Assembly: GCA_007844125.1 (NCBI GenBank)
Contig: CM017570.1
Coordinates: 51,620,109-51,684,108, forward strand
Reading direction: 5' to 3'
DNA from: Sinonovacula constricta
Lineage: Eukaryota > Mollusca > Bivalvia > Cardiida > Solecurtidae
DNA: 64,000 nt
Positions within the stretch are counted from its first letter, which is position 1. Every line of letters starts with the position of its first letter. The translations under genes were made by a program, and so were the position numbers. Shown here piece by piece: positions 50,301-64,000 of the stretch. Under the pieces are notes generated by a model. That model was not told the origin of the DNA, searched no databases, and was given only the letters and a program-made list of their open reading frames with translations.

Positions 50301-52840
50301 AAGTGGCTCCTGCAATGAACAGTACACGTAAGCAAACATTACCTCTATAAGAGATTCCTGCAATGAACAGTACACTGTAAGCAAACATTACCTCTATAAG
50401 AGATTCCTGCAATGAACAGTACACTGTAAGCAAACATTACAAGAGGCTCCTGCAATGACTAGTACACTGTAAGCAAACATTACCTCTACAAGAGGCTCCT
50501 GAAGTGGACAGTACAATGTAAGCAGATATCACCTTCACAACAGGCTCCCGAAGTGAACAGTACAATGTAAGCAAACATTACCTTCACAACAGGCTCCTGA
50601 AGTAGACAGTACAATGTAAGCAAACATTACCTCTACAAAAGGTTCCTGAAGTGAACCATACACTGTAAGCAAACATTACCTCTACAAGAGACTCCTGAAG
50701 TGGACAGTACAATATAAGAAAACATTACCTCTACAAGAGACCCATGAAGTGAACCATACACTGTAACCAAACATTACCTCTACAAGAGGCTCCTGCAATG
50801 AACCATACACTGTAAGCAAAAATTACCTCTACAAGAGGCTCCTGCTATGAACCATACACTGTAAGCAAACATTACCTCTACAAGAGGCTCCTGCAATGAA
50901 CCATACACTGTAAGCAAAAATTACCTCTACAAGAGGCTCCTGCTATGAACAGTACACTGTAAGCAAACATTACCTCTACAAGAGGCTCCTGAAGTGAACA
51001 TTACAATGTAAGCAAACATTACCTCCACAAGAGGCTCCTGAAGTGAACCATACACTGTAAGCAAACATTACCTCTACAAGAGGCTCCTGAAGTGGACAGT
51101 ACAATGTAAGCAAACATTACCTCTACAAGAGGCTCCTGAAGTGAACCATACACTGTAAGCGAAAATTACGTCTACAAGAGACTCCTGAAGTGAACCATAC
51201 ACTGTAAGCGAAAATTACCTCTACAAGAGGCTCCTGCAATGAACAGTACCTGTAAGCAAACATTACCTCTACAAGAGGCTCCTGCAATGAACCATACCCT
51301 GTAAGCAAACATTACCTCTACAAGTGGCTCCTGAAGTGGACAGTACACTGTAAGCAAATATTCCCTCTAAAAGACAGTCATGAAGTGGACAGTACACTGT
51401 AAGCAAACATTACCTCTACAAGAGGCTCCTGCAATGACCAGTACACTGTAAGCAAACATTACATCTACAAGAGGATCCTGCAATGAACAGTACAATGTAA
51501 GCAAACATTACCTCCACAAGTGGCTCTTGAAGTGGACAGTACAATGTAAGCAAACATTACCGCCACAAGAGGCTCCTAAAGTGGACAGTACAATGTAAGC
51601 AAACATTACCTCTACAAGAGGCTCCTGAAGTGAACCATACACTGTAAGCAAAAATTACCTCTACAAGAGGCTCCTGCTATGAACGGTACAATGTAAGCGA
51701 ACATTACCTCTACAAGAGGCTCCTGAAGTGAACCATACACTGTAAGCAAACATTACCTCTACAAGAGGCTCCTGAAGTGAACAGTACACTGTAAGCAAAC
51801 ATTACCTCTACAAGAGGCTCCTGAAGTGAACCATACACTGTAAGCAAACATTACATCTACAAGAGGCTCCTGAAGTGAACAGTACACTGTAAGCAAACAT
51901 TACCTCTACAAGAGGCTCCTGAAGTGAACAGTACACTGTAAGCAAACATTACCTCTACAAGAGGCTCCTGAGGTGAACCATACACTGTAAGCAAACATTA
52001 CCTCTACAAGAGACTCCTGAAGTGAACCATACACTGTAAGCGAAAATTACCTCTACAAGAGGCTCCTGAAGTGGACAGTACACTGTAAGCAAATATTACC
52101 TCTAAAAGACACTCATGAAGTGGACTGTACACTGTAAGCAAACATTACCTCTACAAGAGGCTCCTGCAATGACCAGTACACTGTAAGCAAACATTACCTC
52201 CACAAGTGGCTCCTGAAGTGGACAGTACACTGTAAGCAAACATTACCTCCACAAGTGGCTCCTGAAGTGGACAGTACATTTTTACCAAACATTACCTCTA
52301 CAGGAGGCACCTGAAGTGGACAGTACACTGTAAGCAAACATTACCTCCACAAGTGGCTCCTGAAGTGGACAGTACAATGTAAGCAAACATTACCTCCACA
52401 AGTGGCTCCTGAAGTGGACAGTACACTGTAATCAAACATTACCTCTTCAAGTGTCTCCTGAAGTGGACAGTACAATATAAGCAAACATTACCTCCACAAG
52501 TGGCTCCTGAAGTGGACAGTACACTGTAAGCAAACATTACCTCTACAGGAGGCTCCTGAAGTGGACAGTACACTGTAAGCAAACATTACCTCTACAGGAG
52601 GCTCCTGAAGTGGACAGTACACTGTAAGCAAACATTACCTCCACAAGTGGCTCCTGAAGTGGACAGTACACTGTAAGCAAACATTACCTCTACAGGAGGC
52701 TCCTGAAGTAAACAGTACACTGTAAGCAAACATTACCTCTACAGGAGGCTCCTGAAGTGGACAGTACACTGTAAGCAAACATTACCTCTACAAGAGACTC
52801 CTGAAGTTGACAGTACACTGTAAGCAAACATTACATCCAC

Positions 52841-55390
52841 AAGTTAATTCTGTAAGTTGACAGTACACTGTAAGCAAACATTACCTCCACAAGAGATTCA
52901 TGAAGTGGACAGTACACTATAAGCAAACGTTACCTCCACAAGAGGCTCCTGCAATGAACCATACACTGTAAGCAAACATTACCTCTACAAAAGGCTCCTG
53001 AAGTGGACAGTACACTGTAAAGAAACATTACATCTACAAGAGGCTCCTGAAGTGGGCAGTACATTTGTACCAATCATTACCTCTACAGGAGGCACCTGAA
53101 GTGGACAGTCCACTGTAAGCAAACATTACCTCCACAAGAGACTCATGAAGTGGTCAGTACACTGTAAGCAAACATTACCTCCACAAGAGGCTCCTAAAGT
53201 GGACAGTACATATTTACCAAACATTACCTCTACAGGAGACCCGTGAAGTGGACAGTACACTGTAAGCAAACATTACCTCCACAAGAGAGTCACGAAGTGG
53301 ACAGTACAATGTAAGCAAACATTACCTCTAAAAGAGACTCATGAAGTTGACAGTACACTGTAAGCAAACATTACCTCTACAAGAGACTCCTGAAGTGGAC
53401 AGTACACTGTAAGCAAACATTACCTCTACAAGAGACTCCTGAAGTGGACAGTACACTGTAAGCAAACATTACCTCCACAAGCGACTCCTGAAGTGGACAG
53501 TACACTGAAAGCAAACATTACCTCTAAAAGAGACTCATGAAGTGGACAGTACACTGTAAGCAAACATAACCTCTACAAGAGACTCCTGAAGTGGACAGTA
53601 CACTGTAAGCAAACATTACCTCCACAAGAGACTCCTGAAGTGGACAGTACACTGTAAGCAAACATTACCTCTACAAGAGACTCATGAAGTGGACAGTACA
53701 CTGTAAGCAAACATTACCTCTACAAGAGACTCCTGAAGTGGACAGTACACTGTAAGCAAACATTACCTCCACAAGAGACTCCTGAAGTGGACAGTACACT
53801 GTAAGCAAACATTACCTCTACAAGAGACTCCTGCAATGAACAGTACAATGTAAGGAAACATTACCTCCAAAAGAGGCTCCTGAAGTGGACAGTACACTGT
53901 AAGCAAACATTACCTCTACAAGAGGCTCCTGAAGTGGACAGTACAATGTAAGGAAACATTACCTCCACAAGAGGCTCCTGAAGTGGACAGTACACTGTAA
54001 GCAAACATTACCTCCACAAGCGACTCATGAAGTGGACAGTACACTGAAAGCAAACATTACCTCCACAAGTGACTCCTGAAGTTGACAGTACACTGTAAGC
54101 AAACATTACCTCCACAAGTTAATTCTGTAAGTTGACAGTACACTGTAAGCAAACATTACCTCCACAAGAGATTCATGAAGTGGACAGTACACTATAAGCA
54201 AACGTTACCTCCACAAGAGGCTCCTGCAATGAACCATACACTGTAAGCAAACATTACCTCTACAAAAGGCTCCTGAAGTGGACAGTACACTGTAAGCAAA
54301 CATTACATCTACAAGAGGCTCCTGAAGTGGGCAGTACATTTGTACCAATCATTACCTCTACAGGAGGCACCTGAAGTGGACAGTCCACTGTAAGCAAACA
54401 TTACCTCCACAAGAGACTCATGAAGTGGTCAGTACACTGTAAGCAAACATTACCTCCACAAGAGGCTCCTAAAGTGGACAGTACATATTTACCAAACATT
54501 ACCTCTACAGGAGACCCGTGAAGTGGACAGTACACTGTAAGCAAACATTACCTCCACAAGAGAGTCACGAAGTGGACAGTACAATGTAAGCAAACATTAC
54601 CTCTAAAAGAGACTCATGAAGTTGACAGTACACTGTAAGCAAACATTACCTCTACAAGAGACTCCTGAAGTGGACAGTACACTGTAAGCAAACATTACCT
54701 CTACAAGAGACTCCTGAAGTGGACAGTACACTGTAAGCAAACATTACCTCCACAAGCGACTCCTGAAGTGGACAGTACACTGAAAGCAAACATTACCTCT
54801 AAAAGAGACTCATGAAGTGGACAGTACACTGTAAGCAAACATTACCTCTACAAGAGACTCCTGAAGTGGACAGTACACTGTAAGCAAACATTACCTCCAC
54901 AAGAGACTCCTGAAGTGGACAGTACACTGTAAGCAAACATTACCTCTACAAGAGACTCATGAAGTGGACAGTACACTGTAAGCAAACATTGCCTCTACAA
55001 GAGACTCCTGAAGTGGACAGTACACTGTAAGCAAACATTACCTCCACAAGAGACTCCTGAAGTGGACAGTACACTGTAAGCAAACATTACCTCTACAAGA
55101 GACTCCTGCAATGAACAGTACAATGTAAGGAAACATTACCTCCAAAAGAGGCTCCTGAAGTGGACAGTACACTGTAAGCAAACATTACCTCTACAAGAGG
55201 CTCCTGAAGTGGACAGTACAATGTAAGGAAACATTACCTCCACAAGAGGCTCCTGAAGTGGACAGTACACTGTAAGCAAACATTACCTCCACAAGCGACT
55301 CATGAAGTGGACAGTACACTGAAAGCAAACATTACCTCCACAAGTGACTCCTGACGTGAACCATACACTGTAAGCAAACATTACCTCCAC
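52841..55390. repeat. About 1,275-bp tandem duplication within the 49-bp array
   Basis: The rare variant CACAAGTTAATTCTGTAAG occurs near 52,838 and again near 54,113. The following units, including GGGCAGTACATTTGTACCAA and GGAGACCCGTGAAGTGG, match copy for copy at an offset of about 1,275 bp (26 units). Confidence 0.85.
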
Positions 55391-58300
55391 AAGTGGCTCC
55401 TGAAGTGGACAGTACACTGTAAGCAAACATTACCTCCACAAACGACTCATGAAGTGGACAGTACACTGAAAGCAAACATTACCTCTACAGGAGGCTCCTG
55501 AAGTGGGCAGTACACTGAAAGCAAACATTACCTCTACAAAAGACTCCTGAAGTGGACAGTACACTGAAAGCAAACATTACCTCCACAAGCGGCTCATGAA
55601 GTGGACAGTACACTGAAAGCAAACATTACCTCAACAAGAGACTCCTGAAGTGGACAAAACACTGAAAGCAAACATTACCTCTACAAGAGACTCCTGAAGT
55701 GGACAGTACACTGAAAGCAAACATTACCTCCACAAGCGACTCATGAAGTGGACAGTACACTGAAAGCAAACATTAAATCAACAAGCGACTCCTGCAGTGA
55801 ACCATACACTGTAAGCAAACATTACCTCCACAAGTGGCTCCTGAAGTGGACAGTACACTGAAAGCAAACATTACCTCCACAAGCGGCTCATGAAGTGGAC
55901 AGTACACTGTAAGCAAACATTACCTCTACAAGAGGCTCCTGAAGTGGACAGTACATTTTTACCAATCATTACCTCTACAGGAGCACCTGAAGTGGACAGT
56001 ACACTGTAAGCAAACATTACCTCCACAAGAGACTCATGAAGTGGACAGTACACTGTAAGCAAACATTACCTCCACAAGAGGCTCCTGAAGTGGACAGTAC
56101 ATTTTTACCAAACATTACCTCTACAGGAGGCACCTGAAGTGGACATTACACAGTAAGCAAACATTACCTCCACAAGCGACTCATGAAGTGGACAGTACAC
56201 TGAAAGCAAACATTACCTCTACAAGAGGCTCCTGAAGTCGACAGTACACTGAAAGCAAACATTACCTTCACAAGCGACTCATGAAGTGGACAGTACACTG
56301 AAAGCAAACATTACCTCTACAAGAGGCTCCTGAAGTCGACAGTACACTGAAAGCAAACATTACCTTCACAAGCGACTCATGAAGTGGACAGTACACTGAA
56401 AGCAAACATTACCTCCACAAGTGACTCCTGAAGTGAACCATACACTGTAAGCAAACATTACCTCCACAAGTGACTCCTGAAGTGGACAGTACACTGTAAG
56501 CAAACATTACCTCCACAAACGACTCCTGAAGTGGACAGTACACTGAAAGCAAACATTACCTCTACAGGAGGCTCTAGACGTGGACAGTACACTGAAAGCA
56601 AACATTACCTCTACAGGAGACTCCTGAAGTGGGCAGTACACTGAAAGCAAACATTACCTCCACAAGCGACTCATGAAGTGGACAGTACACTGAAAGCAAA
56701 CATTACCTCCACAAGTGACTCCTGAAGTGAACCATACACTGTAAGCAAACATTACCTCCACAAGTGGCTCCTGAAGTGGACAGTACACTGAAAGCAAACA
56801 TTACCTCCACAAGCGATTCATGAAGTGGACAGTACACTGTAAGCAAACATTACCTCCACAAGTGGCTCCTGAAGTGGACAGTACACTGAAAGCAAACATT
56901 ACCTCTACAAGAGACTCATGAAGTGGACAGTACACTGTAAGCAAACATTACCTCCACAAGAGGCTCCTTAAGTGGACAGTACATTTTTACCAAACATTAC
57001 CTCTACAGAAGGCACCTGAAGTGGACAGTACACTGTAAGCAAACATTACCTCCACAAGAGACTCATGAAGTGGACAGTACACTGTAAGCAAACATTACCT
57101 CCACAAGAGGCTCCTGCAATGACCAGTACACTGTAAGCAAACATTACCTCCACAAGATGCTCCTGAAGTGGACAGTACACTGAAAGCAAACATTACCTCC
57201 ACAAGCGACCCATGAAGTGGACAGTACACTGAAAGCAAACATTCCCTCAACAAGTGACTGCTGAAGTAAACCATACACTGTAAGCAAACATTACTTCCAC
57301 AAGTGGCTCCTGAAGTGGACAGTACACTGTAAGCAAACATTACCTCCACAAACGACTCATGAAGTGGACAGTACGCTGTAAGCAAACATTACTTCTACAA
57401 AAGGCTCCTGAAGTGGACAGTACACTGTAAGCAAACATTACCTCCACAAGAGGCTCCTGAAGTGGACAGTACACTGTAAGCAAACATTACCTCCACAAGA
57501 GGCTCCTGCAATGACCAGTACACTGTAAGCAAACATTACCTCCACAAGATGCTCCTGAAGTGGACAGTACACTGAAAGCAAACATTACCTCCACAAGCGA
57601 CCCATGAAGTGGACAGTACACTGAAAGCAAACATTACCTCCACAAGTGACTGCTGAAGTAAACCATACACTGTAAGCAAACATTACCTCTACAAGAGGCT
57701 CCTGAAGTGGACAGTACAATGTAAGGAAACATTACCTCCACAAGAGGCTCCTGAAGTGGACAGTACACTGTAAGCAAACATTACCTCCACAAGCGACTCA
57801 TGAAGTGGACAGTACACTGAAAGAAAACATTACCTCCACAAGTGACTCCTGACGTGAACCATACACTGTAAGCAAACATTACCTCCACAAGTGGCTCCTG
57901 AAGTGGACAGTACACTGTAAGCAAACATTACCTCCACAAACGACTCATGAAGTGGACAGTACACTGAAAGCAAACAATACCTCTACAGGAGGCTCCTGAA
58001 GTGGGCAGTACACTGAAAGCAAACATTACCTCTACAAGAGACTCCTGAAGTGGACAGTACACTGAAAGCAAACATTACCTCCACAAGCGGCTCATGAAGT
58101 GGACAGTACACTGTAAGCAAACATTACCTCAACAAGAGACTCCTGAAGTGGACAGTACACTGAAAGCAAACATTACCTCCACAAGCGACTCATGAAGTGG
58201 ACAGTACACTGAAAGCAAACATTAATTCCACAAGCGACTCCTGCAGTGAACCATACACTGTAAGCAAACATTACCTCCACAAGTGGCTCCTGAAGTGGAC

Positions 58301-61300
58301 AGTACACTGAAAGCAAACATTACCTCCACAAGCGGCTCATGAAGTGGACAGTACACTGTAAGCAAACATTACCTCTACAAGAGGCTCCTGAAGTGGACAG
58401 TACATTTTTACCAATCATTACCTCTACAGGAGCACCTGAAGTGGACAGTACACTGTAAGCAAACATTACCTCCACAAGAGACTCATGAAGAGGACAGTAC
58501 ACTGTAAGCAAACATTACCTCCACAAGAGGCTCCTGAAGTGGACAGTACATTTTTACCAAACATTACCTCTACAGGAGGCACCTGAAGTGGACATTACAC
58601 TGTAAGCAAACATTACCTCCACAAGCGACTCATGAAGTGGACAGTACACTGAAAGCAAACATTACCTCTACAAGAGGCTCCTGAAGTCGACAGTACACTG
58701 AAAGCAAACATTACCTTCACAAGCGACTCATGAAGTGGACAGTACACTGAAAGCAAACATTACCTCCACAAGTGACTCCTGAAGTGAACCATACACTGTA
58801 AGCAAACATTACCTCCACAAGTGACTCCTGAAGTGGACAGTACACTGTAAGCAAACATTACCTCCACAAACGACTCCTGAAGTGGACAGTACACTGAAAG
58901 CAAACATTACCTCTACAGGAGGCTCTAGACGTGGACAGTACACTGAAAGCAAACATTACCTCTACAGGAGACTCCTGAAGTGGGCAGTACACTGAAAGCA
59001 AACATTACCTCCACAAGCGACTCATGAAGTGGACAGTACACTGAAAGCAAACATTACCTCCACAAGTGACTCCTGAAGTGAACCATACACTGTAAGCAAA
59101 CATTACCTCCACAAGTGGCTCCTGAAGTGGACAGTACACTGAAAGCAAACATTACCTCCACAAGCGATTCATGAAGTGGACAGTACACTGTAAGCAAACA
59201 TTACCTCCACAAGTGCCTCCTGAAGTGGACAGTACACTGAAAGCAAACATTACCTCTACAAGAGACTCATGAAGTGGACAGTACACTGTAAGCAAACATT
59301 ACCTCCACAAGAGGCTCCTTAAGTGGACAGTACATTTTTACCAAACATTACCTCTACAGAAGGCACCTGAAGTGGACAGTACACTGTAAGCAAACATTAC
59401 CTCCACAAGAGACTCATGAAGTGGACAGTACACTGTAAGCAAACATTACCTCCACAAGAGGCTCCTGCAATGACCAGTACACTGTAAGCAAACATTACCT
59501 CCACAAGATGCTCCTGAAGTGGACAGTACACTGAAAGCAAACATTACCTCCACAAGCGACCCATGAAGTGGACAGTACACTGAAAGCAAACATTCCCTCA
59601 ACAAGTGACTGCTGAAGTAAACCATACACTGTAAGCAAACATTACTTCCACAAGTGGCTCCTGAAGTGGACAGTACACTGTAAGCAAACATTACCTCCAC
59701 AAACGACTCATGAAGTGGACAGTACGCTGTAAGCAAACATTACTTCTACAAAAGGCTCCTGAAGTGGACAGTACACTGTAAGCAAACATTACCTCCACAA
59801 GAGGCTCCTGAAGTGGACAGTACACTGTAAGCAAACATTACCTCCACAAGAGGCTCCTGCAATGACCAGTACACTGTAAGCAAACATTACCTCCACAAGA
59901 TGCTCCTGAAGTGGACAGTACACTGAAAGCAAACATTACCTCCACAAGCGACCCATGAAGTGGACAGTACACTGAAAGCAAACATTACCTCCACAAGTGA
60001 CTGCTGAAGTAAACCATACACTGTAAGCAAACATTACCTCTACAAGAGGCTCCTGAAGTGGACAGTACAATGTAAGGAAACATTACCTCCACAAGAGGCT
60101 CCTGAAGTGGACAGTACACTGTAAGCAAACATTACCTCCACAAGCGACTCATGAAGTGGACAGTACACTGAAAGCAAACATTACCTCCACAAGTGACTCC
60201 TGACGTGAACCATACACTGTAAGCAAACATTACCTCCACAAGTGGCTCCTGAAGTGGACAGTACACTGTAAGCAAACATTACCTCCACAAACGACTCATG
60301 AAGTGGACAGTACACTGAAAGCAAACAATACCTCTACAGGAGGCTCCTGAAGTGGGCAGTACACTGAAAGCAAACATTACCTCTACAAGAGACTCCTGAA
60401 GTGAACAGTACACTGAAAGCAAACATTACCTCCACAAGCGGCTCATGAAGTGGACAGTACACTGTAAGCAAACATTACCTCAACAAGAGACTCCTGAAGT
60501 GGACAAAACACTGAAAGCAAACATTACCTCTACAAGAGACTCCTGAAGTGGACAGTACACTGAAAGCAAACATTACCTCCACAAGCGACTCATGAAGTGG
60601 ACAGTACACTGAAAGCAAACATTAAATCCACAAGCGACTCCTGCAGTGAACCATACACTGTAAGCAAACATTACCTCCACAATTGGCTCCTGAAGTGGAC
60701 AGTACACTGAAAGCAAACATTACCTCCACAAGCGGCTCATGAAGTGGACAGTACACTGTAAGCAAACATTACCTCTACAAGAGGCTCCTGAAGTGGACAG
60801 TACATTTTTACCAATCATTACCTCTACAGGAGCACCTGAAGTGGACAGTACACTGTAAGCAAACATTACCTCCACAAGAGACTCATGAAGTGGACAGTAC
60901 ACTGTAAGCAAACATTACCTCCACAAGAGGCTCCTGAAGTGGACAGTACATTTTTACCAAACATTACCTCTACAGGAGGCACCTGAAGTGGACATTACAC
61001 TGTAAGCAAACATTACCTCCACAAGCGACTCATGAAGTGGACAGTACACTGAAAGCAAACATTACCTCTACAAGAGGCTCCTGAAGTCGACAGTACACTG
61101 AAAGCAAACATTACCTTCACAAGCGACTCATGAAGTGGACAGTACACTGAAAGCAAACATTACCTCTACAAGAGGCTCCTGAAGTCGACAGTACACTGAA
61201 AGCAAACATTACCTTCACAAGCGACTCATGAAGTGGACAGTACACTGAAAGCAAACATTACCTCCACAAGTGACTCCTGAAGTGAACCATACACTGTAAG

Positions 61301-62600
61301 CAAACATTACCTCCACAAGTGACTCCTGAAGTGAACAGTACTCTGTAAGCAAACATTACCTCCACAAACGACTCCTGAAGTGGACAGTACACTGAAAGCA
61401 AACATTACCTCTACAGGAGGCTCTAGACGTGGACAGTACACTGAAAGCAAACATTACCTCTACAGGAGACTCCTGAAGTGGGCAGTACACTGAAAGCAAA
61501 CATTACCTCCACAAGCGACTCATGAAGTGGACAGTACACTGAAAGCAAACATTACCTCCACAAGTGACTCCTGAAGTGAACCATACACTGTAAGCAAACA
61601 TTACCTCCACAAGTGGCTCCTGAAGTGGACAGTACACTGAAAGCAAACATTACCTCCACAAGCGATTCATGAAGTGGACAGTACACTGTAAGCAAACATT
61701 ACCTCCACAAGTGGCTCCTGAAGTGGACAGTACACTGAAAGCAAACATTACCTCTACAAGAGACTCATGAAGTGGACAGTACACTGTAAGCAAACATTAC
61801 CTCCACAAGAGGCTCCTTAAGTGGACAGTACATTTTTACCAAACATTACCTCTACAGAAGGCACCTGAAGTGGACAGTACACTGTAAGCAAACATTACCT
61901 CCACAAGAGACTCATGAAGTGGACAGTACACTGTAAGCAAACATTACCTCCACAAGAGGCTCCTGCAATGACCAGTACACTGTAAGCAAACATTACCTCC
62001 ACAAGATGCTCCTGAAGTGGTCAGTACACTGAAAGCAAACATTACCTCCACAAGCGACCCATGAAGTGGACAGTACACTGAAAGCAAACATTACCTCCAC
62101 AAGTGACTGCTGAAGTAAACCATACACTGTAAGCAAACATTACCTCCACAAGTGGCTCCTGAAGTGGACAGTACACTGTAAGCAAACATTACCTCCACAA
62201 ACGACTCATGAAGTGGACAGTACGCTGTAAGCAAACATTACTTCTACAAAAGGCTCCTGAAGTGGACAGTACACTGTAAGCAAACATTACCTCCACAAGA
62301 GGCTCCTGAAGTGGACAGTACACTGTAAGCAAACATTACCTCCACAAGAGGCTCCTGCAATGACCAGTACACTGTAAGCAAACATTACCTCCACAAGATG
62401 CTCCTGAAGTGGACAGTACACTGAAAGCAAACATTACCTCCACAAGCGACCCATGAAGTGGACAGTACACTGAAAGCAAACATTACCTCCACAAGTGACT
62501 GCTGAAGTAAACCATACACTGTAAGCAAACATTACCTCCACAAGTGGCTCCTGAAGGGGACAGTACACTGTAAGCAAACATTACCTCCACAAACGACTCA
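55340..62600. repeat. About 2.35-2.45-kb higher-order repeat, three copies, in the 49-bp array
   Basis: The block containing CAGTACATTTTTACCAATCA with GGAGCACCTGAAG occurs near 55,950, 58,400 and 60,800. The 63-codon minus-strand frame at 55871-56062 recurs at 58320 and 60720, and the 96-codon frame at 57095-57385 recurs unchanged at 59446. Offsets of 2449, 2400 and 2351 bp equal 50, 49 and 48 units of 49 bp, so copies differ by gain or loss of whole units. Confidence 0.87.
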
Positions 62601-64000
62601 TGAAGTGGACAGTACGCTGAAAGCAAACATTACCTCTACAGGAGGCTCCTGACGTGGACAGTACACTGTAAGCAAACATTACCTCCACAAGCGACCCATG
62701 AAGTGGACAGTACACTGAAAGCAAACATTACCTCCACAAGTGACTGCTGAAGTAAACCATACACTGTAAGCAAACATTACCTCCACAAGAGGCTCCTGAA
62801 GTGGACAGTACACTGTAAGCAAACATTACCTCCACAAACGACTCATGAAGTGGACAGTACGCTGAAAGCAAACATTACCTCTACAGGAGGCTCCTGAAGT
62901 GGACAGTACACTGTAAGCAAACATTACCTCCACAAGAGGCTCCTGAAGTGGACAGTACACTGTAAGCAAACATTACCTCCACAAGTGGCTCCTGAAGTGG
63001 ACAGTACACTGAAAGCAAACATTACCTCCACAAGCGACTCATGAAGTGGACAGTACACTGAAAGCAAACATTACCTCCACAAATGACTCCTGAAGTGAAC
63101 CATACACTGTAAGCAAACATTACCTCCACAAGTGGCTCCTGAAGTGGACAGTACACTGAAAGCAAACATTACCTCCACAAGCGACTCATGAAGTGGACAG
63201 TACACTGAAAGCAACATTACCTCCACAAGCGACTCATGAAGTGGACAGTACACTGTAAGCAAACATTACCTCTACAAGAGGCCCCTGAAGTGGACAGTAC
63301 ACTGTAAGCAAACATTACCTCCACAAGTGGCTCCTGAAGTGGACAGTACACTGTAAGCAAACATTACCTCCACAAGAGGCTCCTGCAATGACCAGTACAC
63401 TGTAAGCAAACATTACCTCCACAAGTGACTCCTGAAGTGGACAGTACACTGAAAGCAAACATTACCTCTACAGGAGGCTCCTGACGTGGACAGTACACTG
63501 AAAGCAAACATTACCTCTACAAGAGACTCCTGAAGTGGACAGTACACTGAAAGCAAACATTACCTCCAGAAGCGACTCATGAAGTGGACAGTACACTGTA
63601 AGCAAACATTACCTCCACAATAGGCTTCTGAAGTGAACAGTACACTGTAAGCAAACATTACCTCCACAAGAGGCTCCTGCAATGACCAGTACACTGTAAG
63701 CAAACATTACCTCCACAAGAGGCTCCTGAAGTGGACAGTACACTGAAAGCAAACATTACCTCCACAAGCGACCCATGAAGTGGACAGTACACTGAAAGCA
63801 AACATTACCTCCACAAGTGACTCCTGAAGTAAACCATACACTGTAAGCAAACATTGCCTCCACAAGTGGCTCCTGAAGTGGATAGTACACTGTAAGCAAA
63901 CATTACCTCCACAAACGACTCATGAAGTGGACATACGCTGAGAAAGCAAACATGAGCCTCCTACAGGCGGCTCCTGAAGTGGGACAGTACAAACATTACC

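Larger units (their letters stand above)
47345..64000. repeat. 49-bp minisatellite with splice-site-like units, about 340 copies, runs off the window
   Basis: The plus-strand unit begins AAGCAAACATTACCTCCACA and continues AGAGGCTCCTGAAGTGGACA then GTACACTGT. Left copies (47.3-52 kb) are more varied, with CTACAAGAG and GCAATGAAC versions. Right copies carry CCACAAGTG, CGACTCATG and CTGAAAG variants and are arranged in higher-order repeats. On the gene strand each unit reads TGTTTGCTTACAG, 31-32 nt, then TTGTGGAG/GTAATG, an acceptor and donor pair. Minus-strand open frames of 60-96 codons are by-products. The last 70 bp look rearranged. No other feature was found within. Confidence 0.97.

Noticed and set aside
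47345..64000. Centromeric or telomeric satellite
   Set aside because: The array lies in the intron of the SRCR gene, has a 49-bp unit, and no telomere motif is seen. Chromosome position cannot be judged from the window.

Overview
The window is eukaryotic genomic DNA. It holds the internal part of one large gene on the minus strand, built from tandem scavenger receptor cysteine-rich (SRCR) domains, with introns filled by very large minisatellite arrays. Ten exons on the minus strand (right to left) are visible. They pair into five complete six-cysteine (group A type) SRCR domains. Each domain is split by a phase 2 intron and neighbouring domains are joined by phase 1 introns, so all ten exons splice into one open frame of about 524 residues (about 1.57 kb, roughly 2.5% of the window). 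Neither the start nor the stop of the gene is in the window. Expanded SRCR families, tRNA-headed SINEs, a decayed Tc1-like transposase and the AT-rich background fit a marine invertebrate, most likely a bivalve mollusc. The taxon is an inference; the eukaryotic SRCR gene is not in doubt.

Layout from left to right: unique intron DNA (1-1,110); 65-bp minisatellite (1,110-2,275); SRCR exon (2,938-3,101); SINE with a 35-bp array (about 4,425-5,398); SRCR exon (5,454-5,607); Tc1-like pseudogene and dispersed repeats (5,951-7,820); SRCR exons (8,267-8,427 and 9,340-9,496); 33-bp array (9,484-23,310); SRCR exon (23,776-23,936); 26-bp array (24,215-39,537); SRCR exons (40,219-40,363 and 40,610-40,776); 21-bp array (42,128-43,800); a foldback element (about 44,320-44,735); SRCR exons (44,953-45,100 and 45,363-45,529); 13-bp array (45,556-45,920); SRCR exon (46,286-46,433); a SINE remnant (about 47,165-47,345); and a 49-bp array running from 47,345 to the window edge. 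About 50 kb of the 64 kb is tandem repeat, and each large intron has its own private repeat family.

The most notable observation is that two of the largest arrays look like amplified splice sites. The 33-bp unit matches, with one mismatch, the 3' splice site of the exon at 9,340-9,496: 20 nt of intron end plus 13 nt of exon. About 418 copies therefore repeat a real acceptor and exon start. The 49-bp unit, read on the gene's strand, carries a donor-like GTGGAG/GTAATG resembling the ends of the SRCR exons at 40,610 and 45,363, plus a good acceptor, so each copy looks like a 32-nt pseudo-exon. The 35-bp array repeats the A-box half of a tRNA-derived SINE. Long open reading frames across the arrays are by-products of stop-free repeat units and are not annotated as genes.
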